From: Paractinoplanes toevensis
GTDB lineage: Bacteria; Actinomycetota; Actinomycetes; Mycobacteriales; Micromonosporaceae
Reading direction: 5' to 3'
Assembly (NCBI RefSeq): GCF_018332695.1
Contig: NZ_BOQN01000033.1
Location: forward strand, 23,961-87,960
Length of the DNA stretch: 64,000 nt
Of the stretch, positions 27,574 to 37,100 are shown piece after piece; position 1 is the stretch's first letter; each line of letters starts with the position of its first letter. A model generated the notes under the pieces. The model was not told the origin of the DNA, searched no databases, and saw only the letters and a list, made by a program, of their open reading frames with translations. Both the position numbers and the translations under genes were made by a program.

Positions 27574-29433
27574 TCAGACGATTTGCAGGGCCCGCATCAG
27601 GTCGAGGAGGCCGGCGCCCTGGAAGTCGCGCCGCCGGCCGAGGTCGATCGCGGAGTCGAGGAAGATCCGCTTGACCCGTTCGGGCTCTCCGATGAATTCG
27701 CGCCGCACCGACAGCAGGGCCGCCACGGCCCCGGAGACGTGCGGCGCGGCCATGCTGGTGCCGGTGTCCTCCACGTAGACGGCCCGGTCGGCGGGCGCTT
27801 CCCGGCCCGCGCCGACCACGGCGTCCAGATTGGCGCCGGCCGCGCACGAAGTGATGCGCTCGCCCGGGGCCAGCAGGTCGGGCTTGTCCCGGCCGTCGCC
27901 GGTCGGGCCCTTGGAGGAGAAGTACGACACCCCGTACAGGTGCGGGGAACTGCGGTGGGTCGAGCCGACCGTGATGGCCAGCTCGGCGTTGCCCGGGTCG
28001 TTGACGCTCATCGCGAACCCGAACTTGCGGGGCGCCGCCATGTCCGCGTTGACCGTGCCGTACCCGGAGTTGCCGGCCGCCACCACGACCACCACGCCGG
28101 ACCGGACCAGCCGGTCGACCTCCTGGCACAGTGGGCTGCGCCCGCACGCGAACCACTCCGGCTCGAACTCGTAGCCGAGGCTGATGTTGACGCCGTGGAT
28201 CCGCATCGCCTCGACGCTGCCCTTGTTGATCTCACGCACGTACGCCAGGGCCTGGATGACCCGGTGCACCTGGTCCCGGTCGGTGCCCCCGCCGCCGCCC
28301 ACCGCCTTGAGGCTGACCAGGCAGGCCCGGGGCGCCATCCCGGCCAGCAACGCCGGATCGACCGTGCGTGGCACCCGCAGCGGGGTGGTGGTGCTCTCCA
28401 CGTTGAAGCGGCTCTCGGTGACGTAGACCGCGCGGCCCTCCTCGGCCCGCAGCCACGGCCCGATCCCGCCCGCGATGATCCCGGCGACGTGCGTGCCGTG
28501 CCCGGAGGTGTCCACCAGGGCGCCCTCGGGTGTCGGGTCGCCGTCGAGCGGGAAGAAGCGGTGCAGGTCCCGCACCGACGGGTCGTCCAGGTTGTGGTGA
28601 CCCGCGAAGTGCGGGTGCGGCGAGATCCCGGTGTCGACGACGGCCCAGACGATCTTGCGGCCGTCCGCCTCGAACGATTTGCGCGCCGCGTCCGCCTTGA
28701 TGGTCACGCAGGAGGTGTCGACGTGCCGGTGCACCGGGAAGTCCGGCCAGATGTGGTGGATCGTGCGTTCCGGCCAGGTGACCGGCACGGCATCCGCCGC
28801 CACCAGCCGCTTGACCTCGTCCCAGGTGAGCCGCCCGGCGAGATAGCGCCCGGCGACCCGCACCGGCGGGCGGGAACCCTGGCGCTGGGAGACCCGTCCC
28901 CACAGCACTTCCAGGTGTTCGAAGGCGTCCGGCGGCCCGGCCCGGTACTGCAGGTTGACCTCCGCCATCACCGGGATCGCCGGGTCGTTCGGGTCGAAGC
29001 CCAGCCGGGCGCGGACGGCCGGATCGCGCAGCGGAGTCGCGATCACCCCGGCCATGGCGGCCGGGCCGTCGAGGTCGGCCTCGGCCTCGTCCGCCGGTCG
29101 CGGTTGGGTGCTCAGCCGTTGCCGGGCCTGGCGGACGGCTTGCTTGCCGGCCTTGGTGACGGCGAACTCGACGGCCTCCTCCTCGCCGTCCGCGTCGACG
29201 GCGACCACTTCCACCAGCCCGTCGTCGCGCAGGGCCACGATCGCCGCGGCCATCTCCCGCTGCCACAGCGGGGTCGTCTGAAGGCCGGCGTAGCCGCGGT
29301 CGTCGCGGTCGAACCGGTCGGCGTAGCGCAGCGCGACCTCGACCGCGATGCGCCGGCCGGTGTGTTCGGTGTGCGGCGGCAGGCTCGCGATCGCCACCAG
29401 CGTGCGCGCCTGCCAAATTTCCGGTGCGGCCAC
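27574..29433 (-). CDS. Subtilisin-like (S8) protease with N-terminal winged-helix-like domain
   Basis: A 619-residue protein with the S8 catalytic triad Asp267 (WAVVDTGIS), His315 (GHGTHVAG) and Ser560 (GTSMAAPH). There is no signal peptide, so it appears cytoplasmic. Residues about 5-105 look like a winged helix domain (helices, TTPLWQREMAAAIVALRDDGLVEV, a beta wing, then VTKAGKQAVR). A cytoplasmic subtilisin with a regulatory N-terminus, paired with a hydrolase, is unlike the usual secreted S8 enzymes. The start is GTG 29433. Confidence 0.82.
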   Translation of the reverse strand: MAAPEIWQARTLVAIASLPPHTEHTGRRIAVEVALRYADRFDRDDRGYAGLQTTPLWQREMAAAIVALRDDGLVEVVAVDADGEEEAVEFAVTKAGKQAVRQARQRLSTQPRPADEAEADLDGPAAMAGVIATPLRDPAVRARLGFDPNDPAIPVMAEVNLQYRAGPPDAFEHLEVLWGRVSQRQGSRPPVRVAGRYLAGRLTWDEVKRLVAADAVPVTWPERTIHHIWPDFPVHRHVDTSCVTIKADAARKSFEADGRKIVWAVVDTGISPHPHFAGHHNLDDPSVRDLHRFFPLDGDPTPEGALVDTSGHGTHVAGIIAGGIGPWLRAEEGRAVYVTESRFNVESTTTPLRVPRTVDPALLAGMAPRACLVSLKAVGGGGGTDRDQVHRVIQALAYVREINKGSVEAMRIHGVNISLGYEFEPEWFACGRSPLCQEVDRLVRSGVVVVVAAGNSGYGTVNADMAAPRKFGFAMSVNDPGNAELAITVGSTHRSSPHLYGVSYFSSKGPTGDGRDKPDLLAPGERITSCAAGANLDAVVGAGREAPADRAVYVEDTGTSMAAPHVSGAVAALLSVRREFIGEPERVKRIFLDSAIDLGRRRDFQGAGLLDLMRALQIV

Positions 29434-29518
29434 GGTGCCACCCTCAACGTCGGAAGAAGACGCTGGTCAGGATGGTCCTCGTGGCTCCTCGATCACAGTC
29501 GGTTACCCGACCTTCGCC

Positions 29519-30919
29519 CTAACGGGCGACGAAAGGTCGGCCATCGGCGAGCGGTGGGCCGGGGCGGTAGGCGGCGGGGGCGTGAATTACGCAGGTCTGC
29601 ACGTATTCCGCCAGCCCTTCGGTGGCGTATTCGCGACCCCAGCCGGACCGTTTGACCCCACCGAACGGCGCCCGCAGGCTCATGCCGGTGCGGTTGTGCG
29701 TGTTGACGAAACAGAAGCCGGCCTCGAAACGCCGCGCGAAAGCCACCGCCCGCTCCTCGTCCGCGCTCCATACCGAAGCTCCCAATCCCAGATCCCCGGA
29801 ATTGGACATTTCGATCACCGAAAGTTCGCTGTCGTAGCCGAGAACGGGCACCACGGGCGCGAATTGCTCGGCCACGACAATGGGGTCGTCCGGTTCCGGC
29901 GAGACCACCAGCGTGGGCCGCACGAAGTAGCCGGTCTTCTCGTCGGCGTTGAAAATTCCAAGATCGAAGTATCGGCCGCGACGCATGGCGGTGGCCGACT
30001 CCTGCGCCGCCGCCGAGATCACCGGGCCCATGGTCACGCCGTCGGCGAGCGGATCGCCGGTGACGAGCACCCGGGAGGCGGCCGCGCGGTAGGCGTCGAC
30101 GAAGTCGCCGAGCCGCGGAGCCGGTACGTACAGCCGCTTGGCCGCCATGCACGCCTGGCCGCTCGTCGCGAACGTGGCCATCACCAGGCGGTCCATCGTC
30201 GCGTCGTCGAACGGCGCGTCGTCGAGGAACACTGCCGGGTCGTTGCCGCCGAGTTCCAGGACCGACGGGGTGAGCCGGTCGCCGGCCAGCGCCGCGACCG
30301 CCCGGCCACCGGCCGCGCCGCCGGTGAAGGCCACCTTGCGGACCAGTTCGTGACCGACCAGAGCGGCCCCGGCCGTGGCGCCGCCGTGCACGATGCGCAG
30401 TGGACCGCCGATGAGCCGGACGATCCGGTCGACGGTGAGCGGCGCGAGCGGCGACGGTTTCACCACGACCGCGTTGCCGGCTGCCAGGGCCGGGGCGATC
30501 TTCAGCAGGGACAGGATGACCGGCGCGTTCCAGGGCGTGATCGCGGCGATCACGCCGTAGGGTTTCCGCTGCTTGATGAGCAGCCCGAGCTCGTCGTCGA
30601 TCACTTCATCGGCGTACGCCGCAATTGCCTGCGCGACCACCCACCGCAGGTAGCGGACCGCGAAGCCGATCTCGCCGCGGCAGTCGCCGAGCACCTTGCC
30701 GGTCTCCCGGGCGAGCAGCACCGACAGCTCGCTGAGCGCGTCCTCGATGGCCTCGGCGCCGGCGGTGAGCAGCGCGAGCCGGTCCTCGATCGGCGTCGCC
30801 GACCACTGTCGGAAGGCGGCGTCGGCGGCCCAGACGATCGCGTCCACCTCGTTCGGCGACGACTCGGCGACCGACCCGACGATCTCGTCGAACCGGGCCG
30901 GATTCTCCCGAGTGATCAT
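29519..30919 (-). CDS. NAD(P)-dependent aldehyde dehydrogenase
   Basis: A 466-residue ALDH-superfamily enzyme. The catalytic Glu is in LELGGNDPAVFL, the nucleophilic Cys in TSGQACMAAKRL, and the NAD-binding segment is AFTGGAAGGRAV. It resembles the succinate-semialdehyde/benzaldehyde group, but the substrate cannot be set from sequence. ATG 30919 overlaps the stop of the small upstream gene (ATGA). The longer frame to 31045 is a shadow of that gene. Confidence 0.92.
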   Translation of the reverse strand: MITRENPARFDEIVGSVAESSPNEVDAIVWAADAAFRQWSATPIEDRLALLTAGAEAIEDALSELSVLLARETGKVLGDCRGEIGFAVRYLRWVVAQAIAAYADEVIDDELGLLIKQRKPYGVIAAITPWNAPVILSLLKIAPALAAGNAVVVKPSPLAPLTVDRIVRLIGGPLRIVHGGATAGAALVGHELVRKVAFTGGAAGGRAVAALAGDRLTPSVLELGGNDPAVFLDDAPFDDATMDRLVMATFATSGQACMAAKRLYVPAPRLGDFVDAYRAAASRVLVTGDPLADGVTMGPVISAAAQESATAMRRGRYFDLGIFNADEKTGYFVRPTLVVSPEPDDPIVVAEQFAPVVPVLGYDSELSVIEMSNSGDLGLGASVWSADEERAVAFARRFEAGFCFVNTHNRTGMSLRAPFGGVKRSGWGREYATEGLAEYVQTCVIHAPAAYRPGPPLADGRPFVAR

Positions 30920-31197
30920 GAGTCGACCACGTACCGCGAAGCGATCATCGAGGTCCTCGGCGGCGACGACCGGGCCTGCACCGGGTCGGCGGTGCGCATG
31001 CCCTCGTAGTCGCGCAGGAGCGGGGTGAGCTTCGACTGTTCGCACTGCACCCGGTACGGATACCGGGTGTCGCCGATCGATAAACCCGGGTCGAGCATCG
31101 CGACCGGGCCGGCCCGCCGGTCCCCGAGGTCGTCGAGCGTCTCCCGGGTGGGCGGGTGGGAGGTGGCGGGGGACTCGGCGACCAGGGTGCGGTTCAC
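30916..31197 (-). CDS. Small conserved-looking protein of unknown function
   Basis: A 93-residue protein that I do not recognise. Its GTG start (31197) overlaps the stop of the PEP-mutase-like gene and its TGA overlaps the aldehyde dehydrogenase ATG, so it is translationally locked into a three-gene operon. That is the main evidence that it is real. It has no signal or membrane segment. The middle (GPVAMLDPGLSIGDTRYPY) is well-formed and charged residues follow. Two cross-reading frames overlap it and could hide it from automated annotation. Confidence 0.72.
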   Translation of the reverse strand: MNRTLVAESPATSHPPTRETLDDLGDRRAGPVAMLDPGLSIGDTRYPYRVQCEQSKLTPLLRDYEGMRTADPVQARSSPPRTSMIASRYVVDS

Positions 31198-32066
31198 GTT
31201 TCGAGCCTCCCAGGGACGTAGCGCGCGTCCGGGTCGAGGGCGTCGTCCGGGCCGACGAGATCGGTGAAGGCGGCCCAGGGCATCCGGTCGACGCCGGCGG
31301 CGCTGCCGGTGTCGGCGATGGCGCGGTAGGTCAGCGACGCGGCCCGCAACGCGGCGAGCAGCGCGGCCATCGGGTGCAGGACCAGGCGAACGCCGACCTC
31401 GGCGAGGTCGGCGTCGGTCAGCGACGGCCGATTGCCGCCGGCTTCGGACCGATTGACGACGATGGGTACGCCGGGCAGGGCCGCGTGGATCTTCGCGAGT
31501 TCGCCGGGCGTGTCGACGCCTTCCGGGAGGACCGCGTCGGCTCCGGCGCCGGCGAACAGGCGGCACCGGCGGATGGCCTCGTCGAGCCCGTTGACGCCGT
31601 ACGCGTCGGTGCGGGCGATGACGGCGATCTCCGGCACCTCGGCGGCCAGCGCCTTGACCTTGGCGGCAGCCAGGCCGGCGTCGATGACCTCCGTGCCGGC
31701 CAGGTGCCCGGAGCGTTCGGGACCGGCCTGGTCCTGGAGGTGCAGGCCGGAGATCCCGGCCCGGACGTAGGCGAGGGCGGTCCACACGGCGTACGCCGGA
31801 TTGCCGTAGCCGGTGTCCGCGTCGGCCAGCAACGGCACCCCGCGCAAGGCCGGCACCAAGGTGTTCGCCCGGTCGGCGATCTGGGTGGCATGCACGAAGC
31901 CGAGGTCGGGCTGCCCGAGCATGAGGGCGGAGACGGCCGCGCCGGACAGGTGCACGGCGCGGTGACCGGCCCGGACGGCGAGGGCGGCGGTGATCGGGTC
32001 GTAGACGCCCGGCACGTGGGTGACGGTTTCGGCGCGGAGCAATGCCCGCAGTTCATCGGCGCTCAT
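31194..32066 (-). CDS. PEP mutase/isocitrate lyase superfamily enzyme
   Basis: A 290-residue TIM-barrel C-C lyase. The magnesium-binding motif is LLADADTGYGNP and the second acidic segment is LHLQDQAGPERSGHL. The KKCGH motif of true isocitrate lyases is absent, replaced around QDQAGPERSGH. It is therefore more likely a methylisocitrate lyase, carboxyPEP mutase or oxaloacetate hydrolase/decarboxylase-type member. It is first in the operon with the 93-residue protein and the aldehyde dehydrogenase, and divergent from an IclR regulator. Confidence 0.88.
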   Translation of the reverse strand: MSADELRALLRAETVTHVPGVYDPITAALAVRAGHRAVHLSGAAVSALMLGQPDLGFVHATQIADRANTLVPALRGVPLLADADTGYGNPAYAVWTALAYVRAGISGLHLQDQAGPERSGHLAGTEVIDAGLAAAKVKALAAEVPEIAVIARTDAYGVNGLDEAIRRCRLFAGAGADAVLPEGVDTPGELAKIHAALPGVPIVVNRSEAGGNRPSLTDADLAEVGVRLVLHPMAALLAALRAASLTYRAIADTGSAAGVDRMPWAAFTDLVGPDDALDPDARYVPGRLET

Positions 32067-32134
32067 GATTCATTCTGGCGGCTGTGCGGCGCGATACCAC
32101 CCTCGACGCCGGTCAGCCGTTGAGCGGGACAGCG

Positions 32135-32149
32135 TTTCGCTGTGCGAAA
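32135..32149. promoter_or_regulatory. Candidate IclR operator
   Basis: The perfect palindrome TTTCGC-TGT-GCGAAA lies in the 139-base gap between the divergent PEP-mutase operon and iclR. Its size and form match the 15-base IclR-family operators. Confidence 0.75.
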
Positions 32150-32205
32150 TCGCAGGCTAGGCTTCCGCAAGGTCTGTTCCGAATCCGTTCCGGGGGAGTT
32201 TCACT

Positions 32206-33027
32206 GTGCCCACCCGCTCCGCACCCGCGGGCGCCCCGGCCGAGGACGAGAGCCAGTCGCGCTCCGTCGCCGCGGTCGAGCGCGCCATGGATATCCTGCT
32301 GTACTTCGGCCGCACCGAACAGCCCGACCTGGGTGTCACCGAGATCGCGTCCGCTCTCGGGCTCACCAAGGCCGCCGTGCACCGCATCCTGACCGCACTG
32401 CGCAGCCGTGATCTGATCACTCTCGACACCACCACCCGGCGCTACGCGCTCGGGCACGCCGCGGTGGCGCTGGGCCGGGCCTACCTGGCCCGCACGGACG
32501 TCCGCGCGATGGCCGCCCCCGAGCTCAAGTGGCTCTCCGAGCGCAGCCACGAGACCGCCACGCTGTCCCTGCGCCGCGGCGACACCCGGCTCTACGCCGA
32601 CCAGGTCGTCCCCGACCAGGAACTGCGGCTGGAGGTCAGCCTCGGCATCCCGTTCCCGCTGCACGCCGGCGGCTCGTCCAAGGCGTTCCTGGCCTGGGTG
32701 CCCGACTACGAGCTCGAGACCCACCTCCAGCGGCACCCGCTCGAGCCGGTGACCGACAAGACCATCACCGACCCGGCCAAGCTGCGCAAGGACCTGGCCA
32801 CCATCCGCAAGCGCGGGTACGCCACCTCGCTGGGCGAGCGGCAGGCCGGCGCCGCCTCGGCGGCCGTCCCGATCTTCGATCACGACGGGCACGTCGTCGC
32901 GGTGATCAGCGTGGCCGGGCCGGCCCTGCGGTTCAAGCCGGAACCCGGCTCGCCGGTGGTCGACGACCTCCTGGCGGCCGGTGCCCGGCTCTCCGCCCAA
33001 CTGGGCTACGAGGCACCCACGGATTAG
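32206..33027 (+). CDS. IclR-family regulator
   Basis: A 273-residue regulator. The N-terminal winged HTH (LGVTEIASALGLTKAAVHRI, residues about 45-65) is followed by an IclR effector domain (residues about 90-265, with GGSSKAFLAW and the C-terminal AISVAGPALRF). It starts at GTG 32206 after GGGGGAG. It probably controls the divergent PEP-mutase/ALDH operon through the palindrome at 32135-32149. Confidence 0.92.
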   Translation: MPTRSAPAGAPAEDESQSRSVAAVERAMDILLYFGRTEQPDLGVTEIASALGLTKAAVHRILTALRSRDLITLDTTTRRYALGHAAVALGRAYLARTDVRAMAAPELKWLSERSHETATLSLRRGDTRLYADQVVPDQELRLEVSLGIPFPLHAGGSSKAFLAWVPDYELETHLQRHPLEPVTDKTITDPAKLRKDLATIRKRGYATSLGERQAGAASAAVPIFDHDGHVVAVISVAGPALRFKPEPGSPVVDDLLAAGARLSAQLGYEAPTD

Positions 33028-33050
33028 CGAAGATCTGTCACCATTCCGCC

Positions 33051-34079
33051 ATGCCTTCGATGCTCAGAGCGTCCGCCGCGATCCTGGCGATCGCCATGGC
33101 CGCCGGCTGCGCCACCACCACCACACCGGACGAGGCCCTGACCCGGAAGGCAGACGGCACGGTCCCGTGGTTGGACGAGCCGATCGACAGCGTCTACCCC
33201 AGCCCGAGGACCCCGACCGTCGCCCCGGACAGCAAACCCTGCACGGCGGCGCAGCTGCGGGGCAGCCTGGACAGGTGGTCCACGGCATCCGGCGACACGG
33301 TGCTGGGCGGTCGCCTCCTGGGCGAGCTGGTCGTGCGGAACACCTCCACCGTCGACTGCGTGCTGACCGGCCCGGCCGACGTCCACCTGTTCAGCAACGG
33401 CACCGAGGTGCTGGTGGACCACACCTCCAGCGTCACCGACGAGGCGAAGCGGAAGAAAGTCCCGGTGCCCCGGGGCGGCCGGGCGTCCATGCGGGTCGAC
33501 TGGTCCGGCCCGTTCTGCGGCACCGCGAAGCCGCCGTACGAACTGCGGTTGAACCTGCCGAACGAGGGCGGCGAGCTCCGGGCGACGATCACTCCGAAGG
33601 ACCACCCGGCGTGCAGCGGCGACTCCGAAAGCCCCACCAAGCCGTCCTCGAGCCTCTCGGCCGGCATCTTCGACACGTTCGTGGAGCAGGATCCGATGAC
33701 GACCGAACGCTCGCCCCTGTGGGACCTGACCGCCGCCGCGGAAGGCCCGCAGCAGGCCCACCCCGGCGACCGGATCACCTACACGGTCACCCTGACCAAT
33801 CCCACCGCGAAACCGGTGACCCTGCTGCCCTGCCCCGGCTACCTGCAGGAGCTGAGCGCGGAAGCCAACGGCATGGTCAACAGCAGCACCGCCCGGCTCT
33901 ACCGGCTGAACTGCCACCCCGCCGACGCCGTCCCGGCCCGATCCACGCTCCGCTTCGAGATGAGAACCACCATCCCCGAGCAGGCCAAGGGGATCGTGCG
34001 CATCGCCTGGCGGATCCAGACCCCGCAGAACCTGCCCAGCGAACATCTTGTCGGCCTGGTCACCATCCCGCTGACGTGA
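33051..34079 (+). CDS. Lipoprotein with DUF4232-like region
   Basis: A 342-residue exported lipoprotein with lipobox MAAGC near residue 20. Two beta-sandwich halves follow: residues about 60-180 (ELVVRNTSTVDCVLTGPADVHL, DUF4232-like) and about 220-340 (ITYTVTLTNPTAKPVTLLPCPGY). Four cysteines could form disulphides. No enzymatic motif is visible and the role is unknown. It starts only 23 bases after iclR, but no operon link is evident. Confidence 0.78.
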   Translation: MPSMLRASAAILAIAMAAGCATTTTPDEALTRKADGTVPWLDEPIDSVYPSPRTPTVAPDSKPCTAAQLRGSLDRWSTASGDTVLGGRLLGELVVRNTSTVDCVLTGPADVHLFSNGTEVLVDHTSSVTDEAKRKKVPVPRGGRASMRVDWSGPFCGTAKPPYELRLNLPNEGGELRATITPKDHPACSGDSESPTKPSSSLSAGIFDTFVEQDPMTTERSPLWDLTAAAEGPQQAHPGDRITYTVTLTNPTAKPVTLLPCPGYLQELSAEANGMVNSSTARLYRLNCHPADAVPARSTLRFEMRTTIPEQAKGIVRIAWRIQTPQNLPSEHLVGLVTIPLT

Positions 34080-34106
34080 GCGGGGCACACGGCAACGACT
34101 AAGATC

Positions 34107-34146
34107 TATAAAGTCTCCGTTCCGGGGCCGCCGATATCGACGGCCC
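34107..34146 (+). promoter_or_regulatory. Possible promoter and palindrome in leader of the 1591-residue gene
   Basis: TATAAA (34107-34112) is a conspicuous -10-like element in otherwise GC-rich DNA, but no good -35 is seen. Between it and the gene lies a near-perfect palindrome at 34125-34146 (GGGCCG ... CGATATCG ... CGGCCC, one mismatch pair). It may be an operator or a 5' leader hairpin. Confidence 0.4.
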
Positions 34147-34168
34147 TGGATTTACGAAACGGGGACCC

Positions 34169-37100
34169 ATGAAACGACTATGGTCAATGGCGGCTGCCGC
34201 CGGGGCCGCGGTGGTGCTGCTTTCGGGGCCGGCGCTGTCCGGCACCGCGCAGGCCGCACCGATCGCACCGACTCCCGCCGACACCGCCACCGGCGACGAC
34301 GGCCGCACCGACCGGGTGGCGCCGGCCGACCGCGACAAACTTCTCGGCAAGGGCTGGCGCACGTCGGCCGACCGGATCTGGACGACCTCCGGCGACGCCA
34401 ACGGCTTCCACGTGCTGACCGCCACCGCGGACACCGGCTACACCTGGGAGACCGCGGCCAGCCTGTCCGAGCCCGGCTTCGACACCGACCGGTGGATCGG
34501 CAACGCCTGCGTCACCGGCTCCGGGCGGCGGCTCGTCGTGGTCTACGCGCCGCGGACCTTCACCAACAAGGCCGACCTCTTCGACCGCGGCGGGTTCACC
34601 GCCGTCGTCGACCTGAAGACCCACGTGGTCACCAAGCTCGCCGTGCAGACGTCGCTCGCCTACTTCAACCCCGGCTGCGGCGCGGGGGAGACGGCGGTGC
34701 TGTCCCAGTTCGACGGCAAGGACGGGGAGAGCCCGGCCGACACCACCACGCAGAGCCGGCTGTTCACCGTCGACGCCGCGAAGCGCACGCTGTCCGCGCC
34801 GCTGCTGCTGAACACCGAGCTGAGCTCACCCGTACCCGTCAAAAGCGGCGGAATCGCCGCCGCCGCGGCCGGCGCGGTGGTCCGGATCTCGAACAAGGGC
34901 AAGGTCAGCCGGCAGGCGGCCGCCGCCGGTGTGCCCTTCCGGCTGGTCCCGGACGCCACCGGCGCGGTGACCTTCATGGACAAGACCGGAGACCAGACCC
35001 GGGTACGCCGAGCCGTCGGCCGCACCGTCACCGAACTCGCCCGTGGCACCGTGGCCGACGTCAACCTGGTCCGGGGTGACGCCGGCCGGGCGTTCATCAC
35101 CGGCAAGCCGGCGCACGTGTCGACGCTGCCGAAATCGGTGCGCGCGGTCGGCGTGCCGGCCGGCAGCGAACTGTCCACTCGCGGCGACGTCGCCCTGACC
35201 GACGTCAAGGCGTCCGGCGCGGCCGACCCGGACGCCGCGGCCGGCTTGGCGGTCACCGCCAAGGTGCTCCCGACCGGCAAGCCGCTCGCGTTCCAGGTGA
35301 GCCCGGAGGTGCAGGGCCCGGAGGCGATCGCCGGCCGGGACCCCAACCCGGTGCTCGGCGCCGCCGGCCCGGCCAAGGCGAAGAGCCTGGCCGTCGCCGG
35401 GTCGGCGAACGACCCGGTCGAGGACGAGCGTTACTGCTCGGTGCCTCGCAACGACGTCAACAACCAGGCCGTGCAGCCCAAGCCGCGCAACGTGGAGTGG
35501 GCGGTCGACGCGGCGGTCTTCGGCAAGCTCAACAACGTGGCGTCGCGCCCGGCCAACTGGAAGAACTACGGGATGCCGGCGTACGCGCCGCAGACACTCT
35601 TCCCGGCGCCGGCCCTGGCCGGTGGCGGCCGGGTGCCCGCACAGATCATGCTGGGCATCATCGCCCAGGAGTCGAACATGTGGCAGGCCGCCAAGTACGC
35701 GCTGCCCGGTGTGCCGGCCAACCCGCTGATGGGCAACTACTACGGGCGGGACATCTACAATGCCGACTCGTCCGACGACTGGGACATCAAGTGGGCCGAC
35801 GCCGACTGCGGCTACGGCCTGACCCAGGCGACCGACGGGATGCGGATCGCCGGTCACGAGAAGACCGACGAGAACGGCAACAAGGTCGAGGTGGCGCTGC
35901 CGTACCAGACGCAGCGGGCGGTGGCGCTCGACTTCACCGCGAACATCGCGTACGGCCTGAAGATCCTGCAGGAGAAGTGGAACCAGACGTACACGGCCGG
36001 GCTGAAGGTGCACAACGCCGACCCGTCCGCGATCGAGAACTGGTTCTACGCGGTGTGGGCGTACAACTCGGGCTTCTACCCGAACAAGAACGACGGCCAG
36101 CCGTGGGGCGTGGGCTGGCTGAACAACCCGGCCAACCCGCGGTACGACCCGGCCCGGCACCCGTTCATGAGCGTCTACGACGACGCGCGTAACCCGCAGA
36201 ACTGGCCGTACCCGGAGAAGGTGCTCGGCTGGGCGGCCAACCCGATCACCGCCACCGAGTCGCCGGGCGTGGAGAAGGCCGGCTACAACTTCGCGTGGTG
36301 GGGCACGGTCGAGGACAAGGCGCTGGTCAAGCCGCCGATGTACACGTTCTGCACGACCGACAACACCTGCGACCCGAACTCCCGGGTCCAGCCGAACGAC
36401 CCGGACGTCAGCAGCGAGAAGCCGGGCCCGTGCCTGCACAAGAACGCCTCCGGGCTGTACGACCTGAAGTGCTGGGCGCACAGCCCGGCCGGCTGGAAGA
36501 CCGCGGCCGGCAACGCCTGTAACACCTGCGGGCACGAGCAGATCCGCTTCGACCCGGGTTACCCGTGGTGCTCGACGTCCGGCCAGACCGGCTGCGAGAG
36601 CGACGGGATCAGCTACCCGGCCTACTGCAACAGCTCGACCGGCGGCCTGCCGTCCGGGGCCATGGTGGTCGACGACGTGCCCTACAACGCTTCGTCTCCG
36701 CGCCCGTGCGGCACTCCGGTGGAGAACCAGGGCACGTTCAGCCTGTCGTTCGCCGGAGCCGGGAACGGCCTCTATCCGTCGAAGATCGACTTCCACCAGA
36801 TCGGCGGCGGGTACGGCGGTCACTACTGGCGGGGCAGCACCCGGACCTCGTCGGACGAGGGCGGCAAACTCCAGGTGACCGGCACCTGGCGGCTGCCCGG
36901 GGAGTCGGGCCAGCGCCGCGTGCAGGTGTTCGTGCCCGAGTTCGGAGCCTGGACCGAACAGGCGAAGTACACGATCAACCTGGGCGGCGGGGAGACCCGC
37001 TACCGCGTCATCAACCAGACGTGGCAGCAGAACAAGTGGGTCGACCTGGGCATCTTCGACTTCACCGGCACGCCCGAAGTCACCCTGACCACGGTGGCCA

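Noticed and set aside
26287..29655. Very long plus-strand open frame (over 1100 codons)
   Set aside because: It is antisense to the hydrolase and subtilisin genes, has Arg/Gly/Ala/Val-rich low-complexity translation and no domain. It is a GC-content artefact.
30920..31045. Upstream extension of the aldehyde dehydrogenase
   Set aside because: The added 42 residues are Pro/Arg-rich and out of register with the 93-residue gene; ATG 30919 overlaps the upstream stop and gives a normal ALDH N-terminus.
31194..32066. Isocitrate lyase
   Set aside because: The KKCGH active-site motif is missing and the protein is only 290 residues, so only superfamily membership is claimed.
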